A DNA stretch of 64,000 nucleotides from assembly GCA_003134695.1 (NCBI GenBank), contig PLCB01000058.1:100778-164777 (forward strand), read 5' to 3'. Source of the stretch: Candidatus Zemynaea palustris. Lineage in GTDB: Bacteria > Vulcanimicrobiota > Vulcanimicrobiia > Vulcanimicrobiales > Vulcanimicrobiaceae. The notes beneath the pieces are model-generated. The model was given only the letters and a program-made list of their open reading frames with translations. It ran no database searches and was not told the origin of the DNA. This document shows, piece after piece, positions 26,673 through 35,106 of the stretch; position 1 is the stretch's first letter; each line of letters opens with the position of its first letter. Both the position numbers and the translations under genes were made by a program.

Positions 26673-26951
26673 CTAGCGATGGCGTGCGAGCCTCGCCGAC
26701 ACCTCGTCGGGTGACAATTCACCGAGCGACGCGATCTGCGAGCCGCGGCCGATCAGATAGTAGCGCCCAAGGACACGGGCGACGTGCAGCGATGTCCCGC
26801 CGGGCAAGAATTGCGTCTCGAGGATCTGCACGAAGCGTGCGCGCCGTGAAAACGGCCGCCTCGCGAAACGCAACGCGAGCTGTAAGCCGCCCAGCACCAG
26901 CGCGATGATCGCGAGGGCCGCAAGCGTGCGGCCGAGCAGCGCCGCGTCCAC
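26673..26951 (-). CDS. fliO: flagellar biosynthesis protein FliO
   Basis: 92 residues. One N-terminal membrane segment (ALAIIALVLGGLQLALRF) is followed by the small FliO/FliZ beta domain with VQILETQFLPGGTSLHVARV and YYLIGRGSQIASLGEL. FliO assists assembly of the FliP ring of the flagellar export gate. It is two bases from flbD, but fliP, Q, R do not follow, so the set is split from the rest of any export apparatus. Confidence 0.85.
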   Translation of the reverse strand: MDAALLGRTLAALAIIALVLGGLQLALRFARRPFSRRARFVQILETQFLPGGTSLHVARVLGRYYLIGRGSQIASLGELSPDEVSARLARHR

Positions 26952-26953
26952 GC

Positions 26954-27166
26954 TTAACCGGGCGCCTGGATCCGGCGCCGAAAGACGACCACCGCCTCGC
27001 GCACGGCGTCGGGTGTCTCGTTCACGGTTAGGGTGTTTCCCGTCGTGAGCAACACGACGGTCGTTCCGTCGTCGGCCGATTCAATCGTCTCGATGAGGTC
27101 GGCGTTGACGACGATCGGATGCCCGTTTTGGCGCGTCAAGGAGATCACGCCGAAACCAGTTCGCAC
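26954..27166 (-). CDS. flbD: flagellar protein FlbD
   Basis: 70 residues. ISLTRQNGHPIVVNADLIET and TTGNTLTVNETPDAVREAV match the small FlbD family found in flagellar operons of Firmicutes and spirochaetes; its role is poorly known. It starts 22 bases inside the end of fliJ. Starts two to seven codons later are possible. Confidence 0.85.
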   Translation of the reverse strand: MRTGFGVISLTRQNGHPIVVNADLIETIESADDGTTVVLLTTGNTLTVNETPDAVREAVVVFRRRIQAPG

Positions 27167-27606
27167 TCAGGCGCGGCCGAACCCCGTCGCAGCATCTGGG
27201 CCTCCTCGAGTTCGGCGTCTTCGGCGGCGTCGAGCGCGCGGCGGTGCCGCTCGAGGCAGCGCGCGCGATGCCGCTCGACTGCCTGCCGGCGCCGAACGAT
27301 CGCCTCGAGTTCGGCCCGGGCCTTTTCAATCTGCGTGCGCGCCGACGCGATCTCGCCCAACCGAAGGAGCCGCGTCGCTTCAAGCCGCGCGAGGCGCCGG
27401 TCGACCTCGCCGAGTTGCCACGCCGGAGCGGCGAGGGCGAGCGCCTGCGCGAGTCGGCCCGCACCCCGTTCGAGCGCGACGAGTTCGCGAACGCCGCCGT
27501 CGAGCACCGAAACCGCCCGCGCATGGCAAAGCCGAGCCGCGCTCTCCCGGGCGGCGAGCGAAGTCAAGAGCGGTTGAAGCGGATAGGCGAAACGTGAAGA
27601 TGCCAT
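27145..27606 (-). CDS. fliJ: FliJ-like flagellar export chaperone
   Basis: 153 residues from MASSRFAYPLQPLLT; the frame is open upstream but the family start is here. FliJ begins with F-Y-LQ-LL and then forms an all-helical coiled coil, as seen from about residue 20 to 140 (rich in Arg, Ala, Leu, Glu). FliJ activates the FliI ATPase and cycles export chaperones. fliI is not upstream; the plus-strand secreted cassette diverges from here. Confidence 0.75.
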   Translation of the reverse strand: MASSRFAYPLQPLLTSLAARESAARLCHARAVSVLDGGVRELVALERGAGRLAQALALAAPAWQLGEVDRRLARLEATRLLRLGEIASARTQIEKARAELEAIVRRRQAVERHRARCLERHRRALDAAEDAELEEAQMLRRGSAAPECELVSA

Positions 27607-27710
27607 CCCGACACTAGGGTCACGCGACCGTGAGCGGGCATCAAGGGGGACGCGAGTTGGATAGCGGGGTCGGCGTTTCGCAGCGTAGAACACCCGCCAC
27701 GAGGGAGCCT

Positions 27711-28142
27711 ATGAGATCTTTGCTGCCGCGCGTGGCCTCCTTACGCGCCGTCGCCGTTACGGCGTCGATCGCGGCGCTGTGCTGCGGCGTCGCCCGCGCG
27801 GCGACGGTAAGCCTCACGACGCCGACCCTGACGATCGACGTCGGGAAGAATGCGACCGGCACGAGCGGCGGCAAGGCGATGCTGCTGAGCACCCCCACCT
27901 TGATCGTCGACGTCGGGAAGAATGCCGTCGGCACGAGCGGCGGCAAGGCGATACTGCTGAGCACCCCCACCTTGATCGTCGACGTGCGTACGAATGCGAA
28001 CGGCTCGAGCGGCGGCAAGGCGATACTGCTGAGCACCCCCACGTTGATCGTCGACGTCGGGAAGAATGCAACCGGCACGAGCGGAAGCAACGCGCAAGTT
28101 AGCCTGACGACGCCGCAGCTCGTGATCATGGTTTCAAAATGA
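27711..28142 (+). CDS. secreted 24-residue-repeat protein, copy 2 (unknown family)
   Basis: 143 residues from ATG 27711 with GAGGGAG upstream. A signal peptide (ending GVARAA) precedes four units of about 24 residues, roughly LLSTPTLIVDVGKNAVGTSG then GKAI, closed by a partial unit (VSLTTPQLVIMVSK). The unit matches the protein at 14060 in length and in the order strand (LIVDV), G-NA turn, SG-K, Ala. The DNA of the two arrays is clearly different, so the genes are old paralogues. The same type of two-cysteine secreted protein follows. No known domain; likely an extracellular beta-repeat structure. Confidence 0.75.
   Translation: MRSLLPRVASLRAVAVTASIAALCCGVARAATVSLTTPTLTIDVGKNATGTSGGKAMLLSTPTLIVDVGKNAVGTSGGKAILLSTPTLIVDVRTNANGSSGGKAILLSTPTLIVDVGKNATGTSGSNAQVSLTTPQLVIMVSK
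27807..28097 (+). repeat. tandem 72-bp repeat array, four units
   Basis: Units start at 27807 (75 bp), 27882, 27954 and 28026 (72 bp each). Each encodes one 24-residue unit. The array is in frame with the secreted repeat protein, and its period equals that of the array at 14135. Confidence 0.93.
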
Positions 28143-28184
28143 ACCGAAGTTTACGATCCTTCCCCGCGAGATGAGGAGTTACGA

Positions 28185-28619
28185 ATGAGATCCATTGCCA
28201 TTGCCGCCGCAGCCGCTACGTTGTTCTTGACCTCTGCGACCGCCGCGTTCGCCGCGACCACGGAATACAATATTACGGTCCCGATCGACGTGAAAGGCGG
28301 GACCGGCCAAAATAGTTTGGCGAAGGTCTCCGTCTCCGTGGCCTGCGCCGTCGGCGGGACGAGCCTCGGATACTCGACTGCGACCGGCGACGCCGCTAAC
28401 ACGACCGGCGAAGGCCGCACGACCATCACAAACAGCGCAGGCAAGATCGACGAATTTCTCGGGCAAGCCAAGGTAGTAGTCACCGATACGAGCGGCGTCG
28501 CGACGAACTACCTGTGCTTCGCGAAGCTCAGCAACGGGACGACGCCGGTCAACTTTATCTCAGGTAAAATCAAGCCGGGTGGAGGCACGACGTCCGATAG
28601 TTGGAACGCCCATGTCTAG
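28185..28619 (+). CDS. two-cysteine secreted partner protein, copy 2 (unknown family)
   Basis: 144 residues, ATG 28185 with GAGGAG upstream. The signal peptide ends SATAAFAA and the mature protein starts TTEYNITVPIDVKGG. It shares with the protein at 14581 the EY-ITVP start, VACAVGGTSLGYSTATG, NYLCFAKLSNGTTPVNFISGK and the two cysteines. A Gly/Thr/Ser tail of about 15 residues after GKIK is extra here. It is 42 bases behind the repeat gene, so the pair is probably one transcript. A disulfide-bonded beta fold is likely; the role is unknown. Confidence 0.75.
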   Translation: MRSIAIAAAAATLFLTSATAAFAATTEYNITVPIDVKGGTGQNSLAKVSVSVACAVGGTSLGYSTATGDAANTTGEGRTTITNSAGKIDEFLGQAKVVVTDTSGVATNYLCFAKLSNGTTPVNFISGKIKPGGGTTSDSWNAHV

Positions 28620-28649
28620 CGCAAAGTTGAGCCGGCCCGCGGGCGACAG

Positions 28650-29876
28650 CTAGACGACGACCAGGGCCTCGCGCTCGGGGCCGACCGAGACGGCGTCGAT
28701 CGGGACACCTAGGGCCTCTTCGAGATACGCAACGTAGGCCGCCGCCGCGCGCGGCAGTTGTGCCATCTTTCGGCAACCCGAAAGATCGGCGTCCCAACCC
28801 TCAAACCAGCGCACCTCGAGGTCGAGTAGCGCCTCGCCGACCGCGCCGAACGCTGCCGGAGCCCCATCGACGCGATAGCCGGTCACGACGCCGATCCGTT
28901 CGAAGCCGCTCAGAACGTCGAGCTTGGTGATGACCGCGCTCGTCAACCCGTTGATGCGCGCGGCATAACGCGCGGCGACGGCGTCGAACCAGCCGCAGCG
29001 GCGCGGCCGTCCGGTGACCGTCCCGAATTCAGCGCCGCGTTCGCGCAGGCGCGTGCCGACGTCGTCGTGCAGCTCCGAAGGAAATGGACCGGCCCCCACA
29101 CGAGTGCAGTAGGCTTTGGCGACGCCGGCGACCGTGCCGATCTGAGTCGGGCCGATTCCGAGCCCGATGCACGCGCCGCCGGCGATCGTGTGCGAACTCG
29201 TCACGTAGGGATAGGTTCCGTAACCGATATCGAGGAGCGAGCCTTGCGCACCCTCGATCAGCAACCGCTTTCCGCCCTCGAGCGCGCCGTGGAGATACTC
29301 GACGCCGTCGACGACGTGCGGCAGCACACGCGGCAACAACTTGCTGGTAGCCTCAACCTGGTCTGTCAGCCGCCCTCCGTGTGCGGTAATGTTCACACGC
29401 AGTTTCTCGGCGAAACTGCCGTCGTGCAGATCGGCGAAAGTGATGCCGCTGCGAGCCGTTTTGTCGGTGTATGCCGGCCCGATCCCGCGACCCGTCGTCC
29501 CGAGCGCCGCGCCGCCGCGCGCCGCCTCGTTGATGAGATCAAGGGCGCCATGATACGGAAAGACGACGTGCGCGCGATCGGAGACTTTGATGCGGCGCAC
29601 GTCGACGCCGATCCCCGCGAGCATCTCGATCTCCTTGATGAAACCCTCGAGACTGACGACTGTCCCGCCGCCGATAAACAGCTCCGGTCGCGTCTGCAGC
29701 ACACCACTTGGCACGATGCGCAACGCCAGTTTTTGGTCCCCGACGACGATCGTATGGCCGGCGTTGTCCCCGCCGCCAAACCGCGCCACGATATCGTAGC
29801 GCCCGGCGAGCGCGTCGACGACGCGCCCTTTCCCCTCATCGCCCCACTGGATCCCGACGACGACATCGGCCTTCAT
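28650..29876 (-). CDS. purA: adenylosuccinate synthetase
   Basis: 408 residues from MKADVVVGIQWGDEGKGR, the standard PurA N-terminus; the frame extends 13 codons upstream. GDEGKG P-loop, GGDNAGHT, TTGRGIGPAYTDK and GTVTGRPRRCGWFD are all present. It joins IMP and aspartate with GTP in AMP synthesis. It follows the GH125 gene by four bases and converges on cassette 2. Confidence 0.97.
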   Translation of the reverse strand: MKADVVVGIQWGDEGKGRVVDALAGRYDIVARFGGGDNAGHTIVVGDQKLALRIVPSGVLQTRPELFIGGGTVVSLEGFIKEIEMLAGIGVDVRRIKVSDRAHVVFPYHGALDLINEAARGGAALGTTGRGIGPAYTDKTARSGITFADLHDGSFAEKLRVNITAHGGRLTDQVEATSKLLPRVLPHVVDGVEYLHGALEGGKRLLIEGAQGSLLDIGYGTYPYVTSSHTIAGGACIGLGIGPTQIGTVAGVAKAYCTRVGAGPFPSELHDDVGTRLRERGAEFGTVTGRPRRCGWFDAVAARYAARINGLTSAVITKLDVLSGFERIGVVTGYRVDGAPAAFGAVGEALLDLEVRWFEGWDADLSGCRKMAQLPRAAAAYVAYLEEALGVPIDAVSVGPEREALVVV

Positions 29877-29880
29877 GACG

Positions 29881-31197
29881 CTAATCGCCGCGGAATTCGA
29901 GGTCGGAGGTGTCACCCATCGGCAACTGCGGGACGCCGTTGAACGTCGTCATCACGAACTCGCTGAAGAGCGCGTTCGGCCAGCCGAAGTCCTTGCGCGA
30001 AAACTTCAGCGGGTCGTTTGGATCGAACGACTCGTGCAGCAGATGATCTCCCGGATCGCTCGCGAGCAGTTGGTTCAGCACGTCGCGCTTCTCGGCGTCG
30101 GAGGTCGAAGTCAGTCCCTCGACGATCAGCGCGAGCGGCCACACGTAGCCGTCACTGGTGTGCGCGCTCCCGATCCCGCGCGCGACCGATCCGACGTAAT
30201 AGTACGGATCATCCTTCGAGAGCAAGAACTTCCGCGTGTTCTTGTAGACGAAACTGTCGGGTTTGGTATACCCGAGATAAGGCGCGGAGAGAAGACTCGG
30301 GATGTTCGCATCGTCCATCAGCGTCTGATGTCCGAGTCCGTCGACTTCGTAGGCGTAGAGGTACCCGTAATTCGGCGTGAACACCTCGCCATATTTTTGG
30401 ATGCCGTCCTGAACTTCGGCGCGCAAGGTCTTAGCGCGATTCGACTTGATGAGATTGCGGTATACCTGCCGCTCGATTTCCTCGAGATCGCCGAGCGCGA
30501 CGACGGCCATCATCTCCGATGGAATGAGGTAGTTGTACTTGCACGCGTCGTCGGAAGGCCGGAAGCCACTCCAGATCATCCCGGTGTAGGCCACGGGATT
30601 CGGTTGGGCGTTGCCGCTATCGTCGTGAAGTTCTTTGTGCGTGTACTTCGAATTGCGCGCGTGGTCTTGCTCGCGCTCCATCGTCTCGAGCGCCTTGTCG
30701 AAACCGAGCGAGAGATCGTCGGTGAAGATCGACGAGTCGCCGGTCGTTTTCCAATAACTCCACGCCAGGACGATCGGATAGCCTAGAGAGTCGAGTTCGA
30801 ATTTCTGCTCCCACACGCGATAGTCGAGCGTGAACGCATTCGCGTACGGGTCGACCTGTAAGTACTTCCCTTCGCGCGCGATGATCCCGCGCAAGAGCGA
30901 CGAGACTTGCATGTCGCTCTTGGCGAAATAGAGATACGGGCGTACCTGAGCGCTCGCGTCGCGCAGCCATTCGGCCGGAATGTCGCCGGTTTTGAGGTAG
31001 GCCGTGCCGTCGGGCGCGATCGTCGCTTGCTGGCTGGTATTGAGCAACGCCGCACGGTACATCGCTTCGAGGTGAGCGTTCGGATTATGATATTCTGAAG
31101 CAGCCTTGGCGATCGTCTCGAGTTCGAGCGCGCGGGCCGGGAGGGCACAGTTGAAGATGGTCGCCGCGAGTACCGCCGCGATCAGAGGCCGCCGCAT
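29881..31197 (-). CDS. GH125 exo-alpha-1,6-mannosidase-like glycosidase, exported
   Basis: 438 residues with a signal peptide (MRRPLIAAVLAATIFNCALP, then ARA). GDIPAEWLRDASAQVRPYL, MIWSGFRPSDDACKYNYLIP and GYVWPLALIVEG are characteristic of GH125 (alpha/alpha)6-barrel enzymes, which cleave alpha-1,6-mannosides by inversion. An Asp in GFRPSDD and a Glu in LLHESFD are candidate acid and base. I chose ATG 31197 because the signal peptide starts there; the longer open frame upstream runs over recX. It sits between recX and purA. Confidence 0.9.
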   Translation of the reverse strand: MRRPLIAAVLAATIFNCALPARALELETIAKAASEYHNPNAHLEAMYRAALLNTSQQATIAPDGTAYLKTGDIPAEWLRDASAQVRPYLYFAKSDMQVSSLLRGIIAREGKYLQVDPYANAFTLDYRVWEQKFELDSLGYPIVLAWSYWKTTGDSSIFTDDLSLGFDKALETMEREQDHARNSKYTHKELHDDSGNAQPNPVAYTGMIWSGFRPSDDACKYNYLIPSEMMAVVALGDLEEIERQVYRNLIKSNRAKTLRAEVQDGIQKYGEVFTPNYGYLYAYEVDGLGHQTLMDDANIPSLLSAPYLGYTKPDSFVYKNTRKFLLSKDDPYYYVGSVARGIGSAHTSDGYVWPLALIVEGLTSTSDAEKRDVLNQLLASDPGDHLLHESFDPNDPLKFSRKDFGWPNALFSEFVMTTFNGVPQLPMGDTSDLEFRGD

Positions 31198-31229
31198 GCG
31201 GCTGTTTACGCTCGCCTTAACGGCAAATC

Positions 31230-31742
31230 CTAGGAAGCCGCTGCGTCGAGTTCGCCGAACTCGGCGAAATCCGAAGCCGCACGCGCGCGCAAGTGGCGAT
31301 AAATCGCCGGCGCGGGAAAACCCAAGCGCTCGAGCGCACGCGCCGCGTTCGGATAGCCGAGCGTGGGGCGCTTGCGATAGAGTTTGTCGATTGCGGCGCT
31401 GAGCCGCTCGTCTTGATCGCAGGTCGCGTTCGCGACCGAATCTACCGCCGCGTCGCGCGCGATGCCGCGCCTGACCAGTTCGGCAACCAACCGCACGTCG
31501 CCGACGGCCTTGCGCTTCCCGTCGACGTAGAGTTGCGCGAACAGCCGGTCGTCGAGATATCCGAAAGACTTGCACGCCGCGACCGCGTCTCGAATCGCGT
31601 CGTCGGCATAGCCTTTGCGCATCAGGCGTTGCCACAGTTGCGCTTCGCTCAAACGGCGGAAAGCGAGCGCGCGCAACGCGGCGACGCGCGCGCTCACGCT
31701 CGCCGGAACGGACCGATTAATCGTCGTTGCTATCCGACGCAA
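31230..31742 (-). CDS. recX: RecA regulatory protein RecX
   Basis: 170 residues of three-helix repeats: [22 protein letters not shown] split by family spacing, [21 protein letters not shown] and [19 protein letters not shown]. RecX modulates RecA filaments. It starts 26 bases inside the end of recA, so the two are co-transcribed. Confidence 0.92.
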   Translation of the reverse strand: MRRIATTINRSVPASVSARVAALRALAFRRLSEAQLWQRLMRKGYADDAIRDAVAACKSFGYLDDRLFAQLYVDGKRKAVGDVRLVAELVRRGIARDAAVDSVANATCDQDERLSAAIDKLYRKRPTLGYPNAARALERLGFPAPAIYRHLRARAASDFAEFGELDAAAS

Positions 31743-32778
31743 CGGCGGCGACCGCGTGACTCGCGACGCCGTTGGGCTTCATGACCACCTTGAGCGCTTC
31801 GCGGATCTTCGCGTCGAGCTCATCGGCGAGATCGAGGTGCTCTTCGAGATAGGCCTTCGCGTTTTCGCGGCCCTGGCCGATGCGAACGTCGCCGTAGGTG
31901 TACCACGAGCCGCTCTTGCCGACGATGTTGCGCTCGAGCGCGATGTCGAGAACCGAACCCATCTTCGAGATCCCCTTGCCGTAGGTGATGTCGAACTCGG
32001 CTTGGCGGAACGGCGGTGCGACTTTGTTCTTGACGACCTTCACGCGCGTCCGCGAGCCGACGACGTCTTGGCCGATCTTGATCTGTTCGAGTTTGCGAAT
32101 GTCGAGCCGCACCGACGCGTAGAATTTCAGCGCGCGGCCGCCCGAGGTCGTCTCGGGGCTCCCGAACATCACGCCGACCTTTTCGCGCAGCTGGTTGATG
32201 AAGATCATCACGCACTTCGAGCGCGAGATCGCCGCCGTCAGCTTCCGCAGAGCCTGCGACATTAAGCGCGCTTGAAGACCGACGTGCGTGTCGCCCATGT
32301 CGCCCTCGAGTTCGGCTTTGGTCACCAGCGCCGCGACCGAGTCGACCACGACGACGTCGACCGCGTTCGAGCGGACGAGCATCTCGGCGATGTCGAGCGC
32401 CTGTTCGCCGGTGTCGGGCTGCGAAACGAGGAGCGAATCAAGATCGATGCCGAGGCCCTGGGCGTACTGCGGGTCGAGGGCGTGCTCGACGTCGACGAAC
32501 GCGGCCGTCCCGCCCATCTTTTGCGCTTCGGCGATGACGTGCAGCGCGAGCGTCGTCTTGCCGCTCGATTCGGGGCCGTAGATCTCGACGACGCGGCCGC
32601 GCGGCAGACCGCCGACGCCCAGCGCGAGGTCGATCGCGATCGAGCCCGTCGAGATGACGTCGATCGACATTCGCTCGGAAAAGTCGCCCATCTTCATGAT
32701 CGAGCCCTTGCCGAACTGGCGCTCGATCTGCGCCAGGGCGTTGTTGAGGGCTACCGTTCTCTCGTCTTGCTGTGGCAT
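31717..32778 (-). CDS. recA: recombinase RecA
   Basis: 353 residues. Walker A GPESSGKT at 68-75, [20 protein letters not shown], the L2 loop [20 protein letters not shown], and a C-terminal acidic-tail end (SDSNDD) are present. RecA forms filaments on single-stranded DNA for recombination and co-protease activity on LexA-like repressors. The 72 bases upstream carry the palindromic site at 32830-32854, so the gene is probably regulated there. recX overlaps its end. Confidence 0.98.
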   Translation of the reverse strand: MPQQDERTVALNNALAQIERQFGKGSIMKMGDFSERMSIDVISTGSIAIDLALGVGGLPRGRVVEIYGPESSGKTTLALHVIAEAQKMGGTAAFVDVEHALDPQYAQGLGIDLDSLLVSQPDTGEQALDIAEMLVRSNAVDVVVVDSVAALVTKAELEGDMGDTHVGLQARLMSQALRKLTAAISRSKCVMIFINQLREKVGVMFGSPETTSGGRALKFYASVRLDIRKLEQIKIGQDVVGSRTRVKVVKNKVAPPFRQAEFDITYGKGISKMGSVLDIALERNIVGKSGSWYTYGDVRIGQGRENAKAYLEEHLDLADELDAKIREALKVVMKPNGVASHAVAAVASDSNDD

Positions 32779-32829
32779 CGGAGGTTCTCCTTAGATTCTT
32801 GTGTATTTCGCCCGATCGTAGCCGGTCAC

Positions 32830-32854
32830 TGTGCCAACACCCTGGCACACTCAA
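32830..32854 (-). promoter_or_regulatory. palindromic operator candidate upstream of recA
   Basis: A perfect 7-bp inverted repeat, TGTGCCA-N6-TGGCACA (32830-32849), 51 bases before the recA start, with TTGAG adjoining on its 5' side on the minus strand. A nearly identical copy lies before the HNH gene (57823-57847): 22 of 25 positions agree. A repressor site, perhaps LexA-type, is inferred; the sequence is not one of the common LexA boxes I know. Confidence 0.6.
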
Positions 32855-33765
32855 GCCGCCGGTTCAAAGAGAGCGTTCACAAATTGGCCGGGCTCGAAGG
32901 GCCGCAGCTCGTCGAGCCCCTCGCCGATCCCGATGAACTTGATGGGCACCGTGAGGGTGTCGACGATCGCGACTAGCACGCCGCCCTTCGCGGTCGAGTC
33001 GAGCTTGGTCACGACGATGCCCGTCAGCGCGGTCGCTTCGTGAAAAAGTTTCGCCTGCGAGATCGCGTTCTGGCCGGTCGTCCCGTCGACGACGAGCAGC
33101 GTCTCATCGGGCGAGGCGCCGGTCTCGCGTTCGATCACGCGGCACATCTTCTTGAGTTCTTCCATCAGGTTGGTCTTGGTTTGCAGCCGGCCCGCGGTGT
33201 CGATCAGGACGACGTCGACGCCGCGAGCCTTGGCCGCCGAGAGTGCGTCAAAGATGACCGCGGCGGGATCGCCGCCTTCGCGCCCGCGCACGAATTCGGC
33301 GCGACTGCGTTCGGCCCAGATCGCCAATTGCTCGGCGGCTGCGGCCCGGAACGTGTCCGCCGCTACCAGCATCACGCGCTTGCCCTGCGCCGACAAGAGG
33401 TGCGCGACCTTTCCGATCGTCGTCGTCTTCCCGCTGCCGTTGACGCCGACGAATAGGACGACCGCCGGCTTGGAAATCAGGTTCAGCCCCTGGTTCGGAA
33501 GCGTCAGAAAGCGCGCGACGTCGGACTTGAAGCGCGCGACGACCTCGTCGCTACGCTGCCACAGCTCCTGGCGCGCGACCATGCGCAGGCCGCCCAGGAT
33601 CTTCTCGGTCGTCGGGACGCCGAAATCGGCTGCGATCAAGATTTCCTCGAGTTCTTCCCAAAACGCGTCGTCGAGGGGACGGCGCGCCTCTGCCAGAGAC
33701 TGGATGCCGGCGAGCGAATCGCGCGAGCGCCCGAGGACGTTCCGCAGTTTTGCCAGCCAGCTCAC
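32851..33765 (-). CDS. ftsY: signal recognition particle receptor FtsY
   Basis: 304 residues from GTG 33765 (VSWLAKLRNVLGRSRDS); a TTG at 33819 would add 18 residues. The SRP-GTPase motifs GVNGSGKTTTIGK, DTFRAAAAEQL, DTAGR, TKLDSTAKGG and FIGIGEGLDEL are intact. FtsY docks SRP-ribosome complexes at the membrane. The N-terminal acidic A domain is absent, giving a compact FtsY. recA follows after 72 bases. Confidence 0.96.
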   Translation of the reverse strand: MSWLAKLRNVLGRSRDSLAGIQSLAEARRPLDDAFWEELEEILIAADFGVPTTEKILGGLRMVARQELWQRSDEVVARFKSDVARFLTLPNQGLNLISKPAVVLFVGVNGSGKTTTIGKVAHLLSAQGKRVMLVAADTFRAAAAEQLAIWAERSRAEFVRGREGGDPAAVIFDALSAAKARGVDVVLIDTAGRLQTKTNLMEELKKMCRVIERETGASPDETLLVVDGTTGQNAISQAKLFHEATALTGIVVTKLDSTAKGGVLVAIVDTLTVPIKFIGIGEGLDELRPFEPGQFVNALFEPAA

Positions 33766-33873
33766 TTGGGTTGGCCCTTCGGCACCGGGAATCGAACTCC
33801 TGTTCGATTGCCGGAACAAACAGAGGGCCGGCCGGTGAAGGCGACCCCCTGCGAAGGCCCATAGTGAAGCGCC

Positions 33874-34965
33874 CTACTTCACTACGTGCCAATCGTAGAT
33901 CAGGCCCTGCGAGCCGTTGGCGTAGGTGATGATCCCGTCGCCGAACTGATCGACCGTGAAGGTGGCGATCGTCGTGCCCGATGAGCTCATGACCGTTCCG
34001 TTGACCGTGATCGGGTCGCCCGATCCGCTCGCCGCGACCGTATCGCCGTTGAAGAGCGTGGCGTTGATCGAGACGTTCGTCAGGTCGCCGTCGTTGTCGA
34101 ACGTCACCGAACCCGAAATCGAGTCGGTTCCGTATGCGGAGGCGCCGCCGATCGTGAAGGGCGGTGACGACGAGAGCGTCAGCGAGCCGAAGGGTCCCTT
34201 GTATTCCTGCGCGGCGCGCGAACCGGCGAAGATCACGTTGCCCGACGAATCGACGGTCTTGGTGAGGTTGTTCAGCTGCGCGGTGTGAGCGAAGGACTCA
34301 TCGACGGCCGGGTTGCCGTTGTTGGTGAGGTGGCCCGAGTTGCCGGTGATCGAGGAGGTATTCGAACCGGACGACGTCGCGACGGTCTCGGTGAGGCCGT
34401 ATTGCGCCGCCGGCGACGTTGAAGTTCCGATGACGAGCGAACTCGTCTCGGTCTTGCTGAAGTTGCCGGACGAGCCGGTGATCGAGTACGCGGTCGTGCG
34501 CGTCGAGAGTAGCGTCCCGTTCGCGCCGTAGTTCTTCGCGACGCGCGTAACCGATTCGCCCAGGCCGTTGTTCACGACGTCGGCGACGACGTCGCGTGCG
34601 AGTTCGGTGCAGACTTTATCGTAAAAGTACTTGGTCTCGTATTTCTTCTCGGTTGGGCTGATGACGGTGACGGTGCGCTCGACGCCGTTGTGGCAGGTGC
34701 CGTCCGCGACACTCTGCAGCGTGACATAGCTGGTCATGTAGGCGGGGCCCATCGTGCCGTTGTAGAGTCCGTTCTCGTTGTCGCCTTGCTCGACAGGATC
34801 GAAAACGGCTTCGGTCCCTGCTTGAGCGGCTTCTTGCGTCGTCAGGCTTTGGGTCTGGGTCGTCGTCCCGCTGCCTCCGGGCGCACTTGGCGTGCTGCTC
34901 GAACCGCCGCTGCATGCGGCCAGCGCCAAGGCGGTGAGGAGCGCGAACGCTAGACGAGTTCGCAT
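33874..34965 (-). CDS. lipoprotein of unknown function
   Basis: 363 residues from ATG 34965 (AGGGAG ribosome site). The signal ends in the lipobox LAAC (Cys near residue 18), followed by a Ser/Gly/Thr/Pro/Gln linker. The mature protein is Ser/Thr/Asn/Gly-rich and predicted beta, with two further cysteines (GTCHNGV and DKVCTEL). No domain is recognised. It lies alone between ftsY and the FliA-type sigma gene. Surface-exposed or periplasmic anchoring is inferred from the lipobox. Confidence 0.8.
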   Translation of the reverse strand: MRTRLAFALLTALALAACSGGSSSTPSAPGGSGTTTQTQSLTTQEAAQAGTEAVFDPVEQGDNENGLYNGTMGPAYMTSYVTLQSVADGTCHNGVERTVTVISPTEKKYETKYFYDKVCTELARDVVADVVNNGLGESVTRVAKNYGANGTLLSTRTTAYSITGSSGNFSKTETSSLVIGTSTSPAAQYGLTETVATSSGSNTSSITGNSGHLTNNGNPAVDESFAHTAQLNNLTKTVDSSGNVIFAGSRAAQEYKGPFGSLTLSSSPPFTIGGASAYGTDSISGSVTFDNDGDLTNVSINATLFNGDTVAASGSGDPITVNGTVMSSSGTTIATFTVDQFGDGIITYANGSQGLIYDWHVVK

Positions 34966-35106
34966 GGATGTTGTCTCCCTCTTGGAATGCGCGCGGGCAA
35001 GCGCCGTGGTGGGCACGTCCAGCGTACGCCGAATTCCCCGACGAGGTCATGAGGAATACCTAAGAAACGGCGAGTTCTAACCGCGATTTAAACGGTGTGC
35101 CGAGGC

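Noticed and set aside
27641..28129. Minus-strand repetitive frame across the second array
   Set aside because: Same reason: a shadow of the plus-strand repeat gene, lacking start signals.
33770..33820. tRNA-like T-arm (GTTCGATTCCC) upstream of ftsY
   Set aside because: No matching acceptor strand or anticodon arm is found within tRNA distance.
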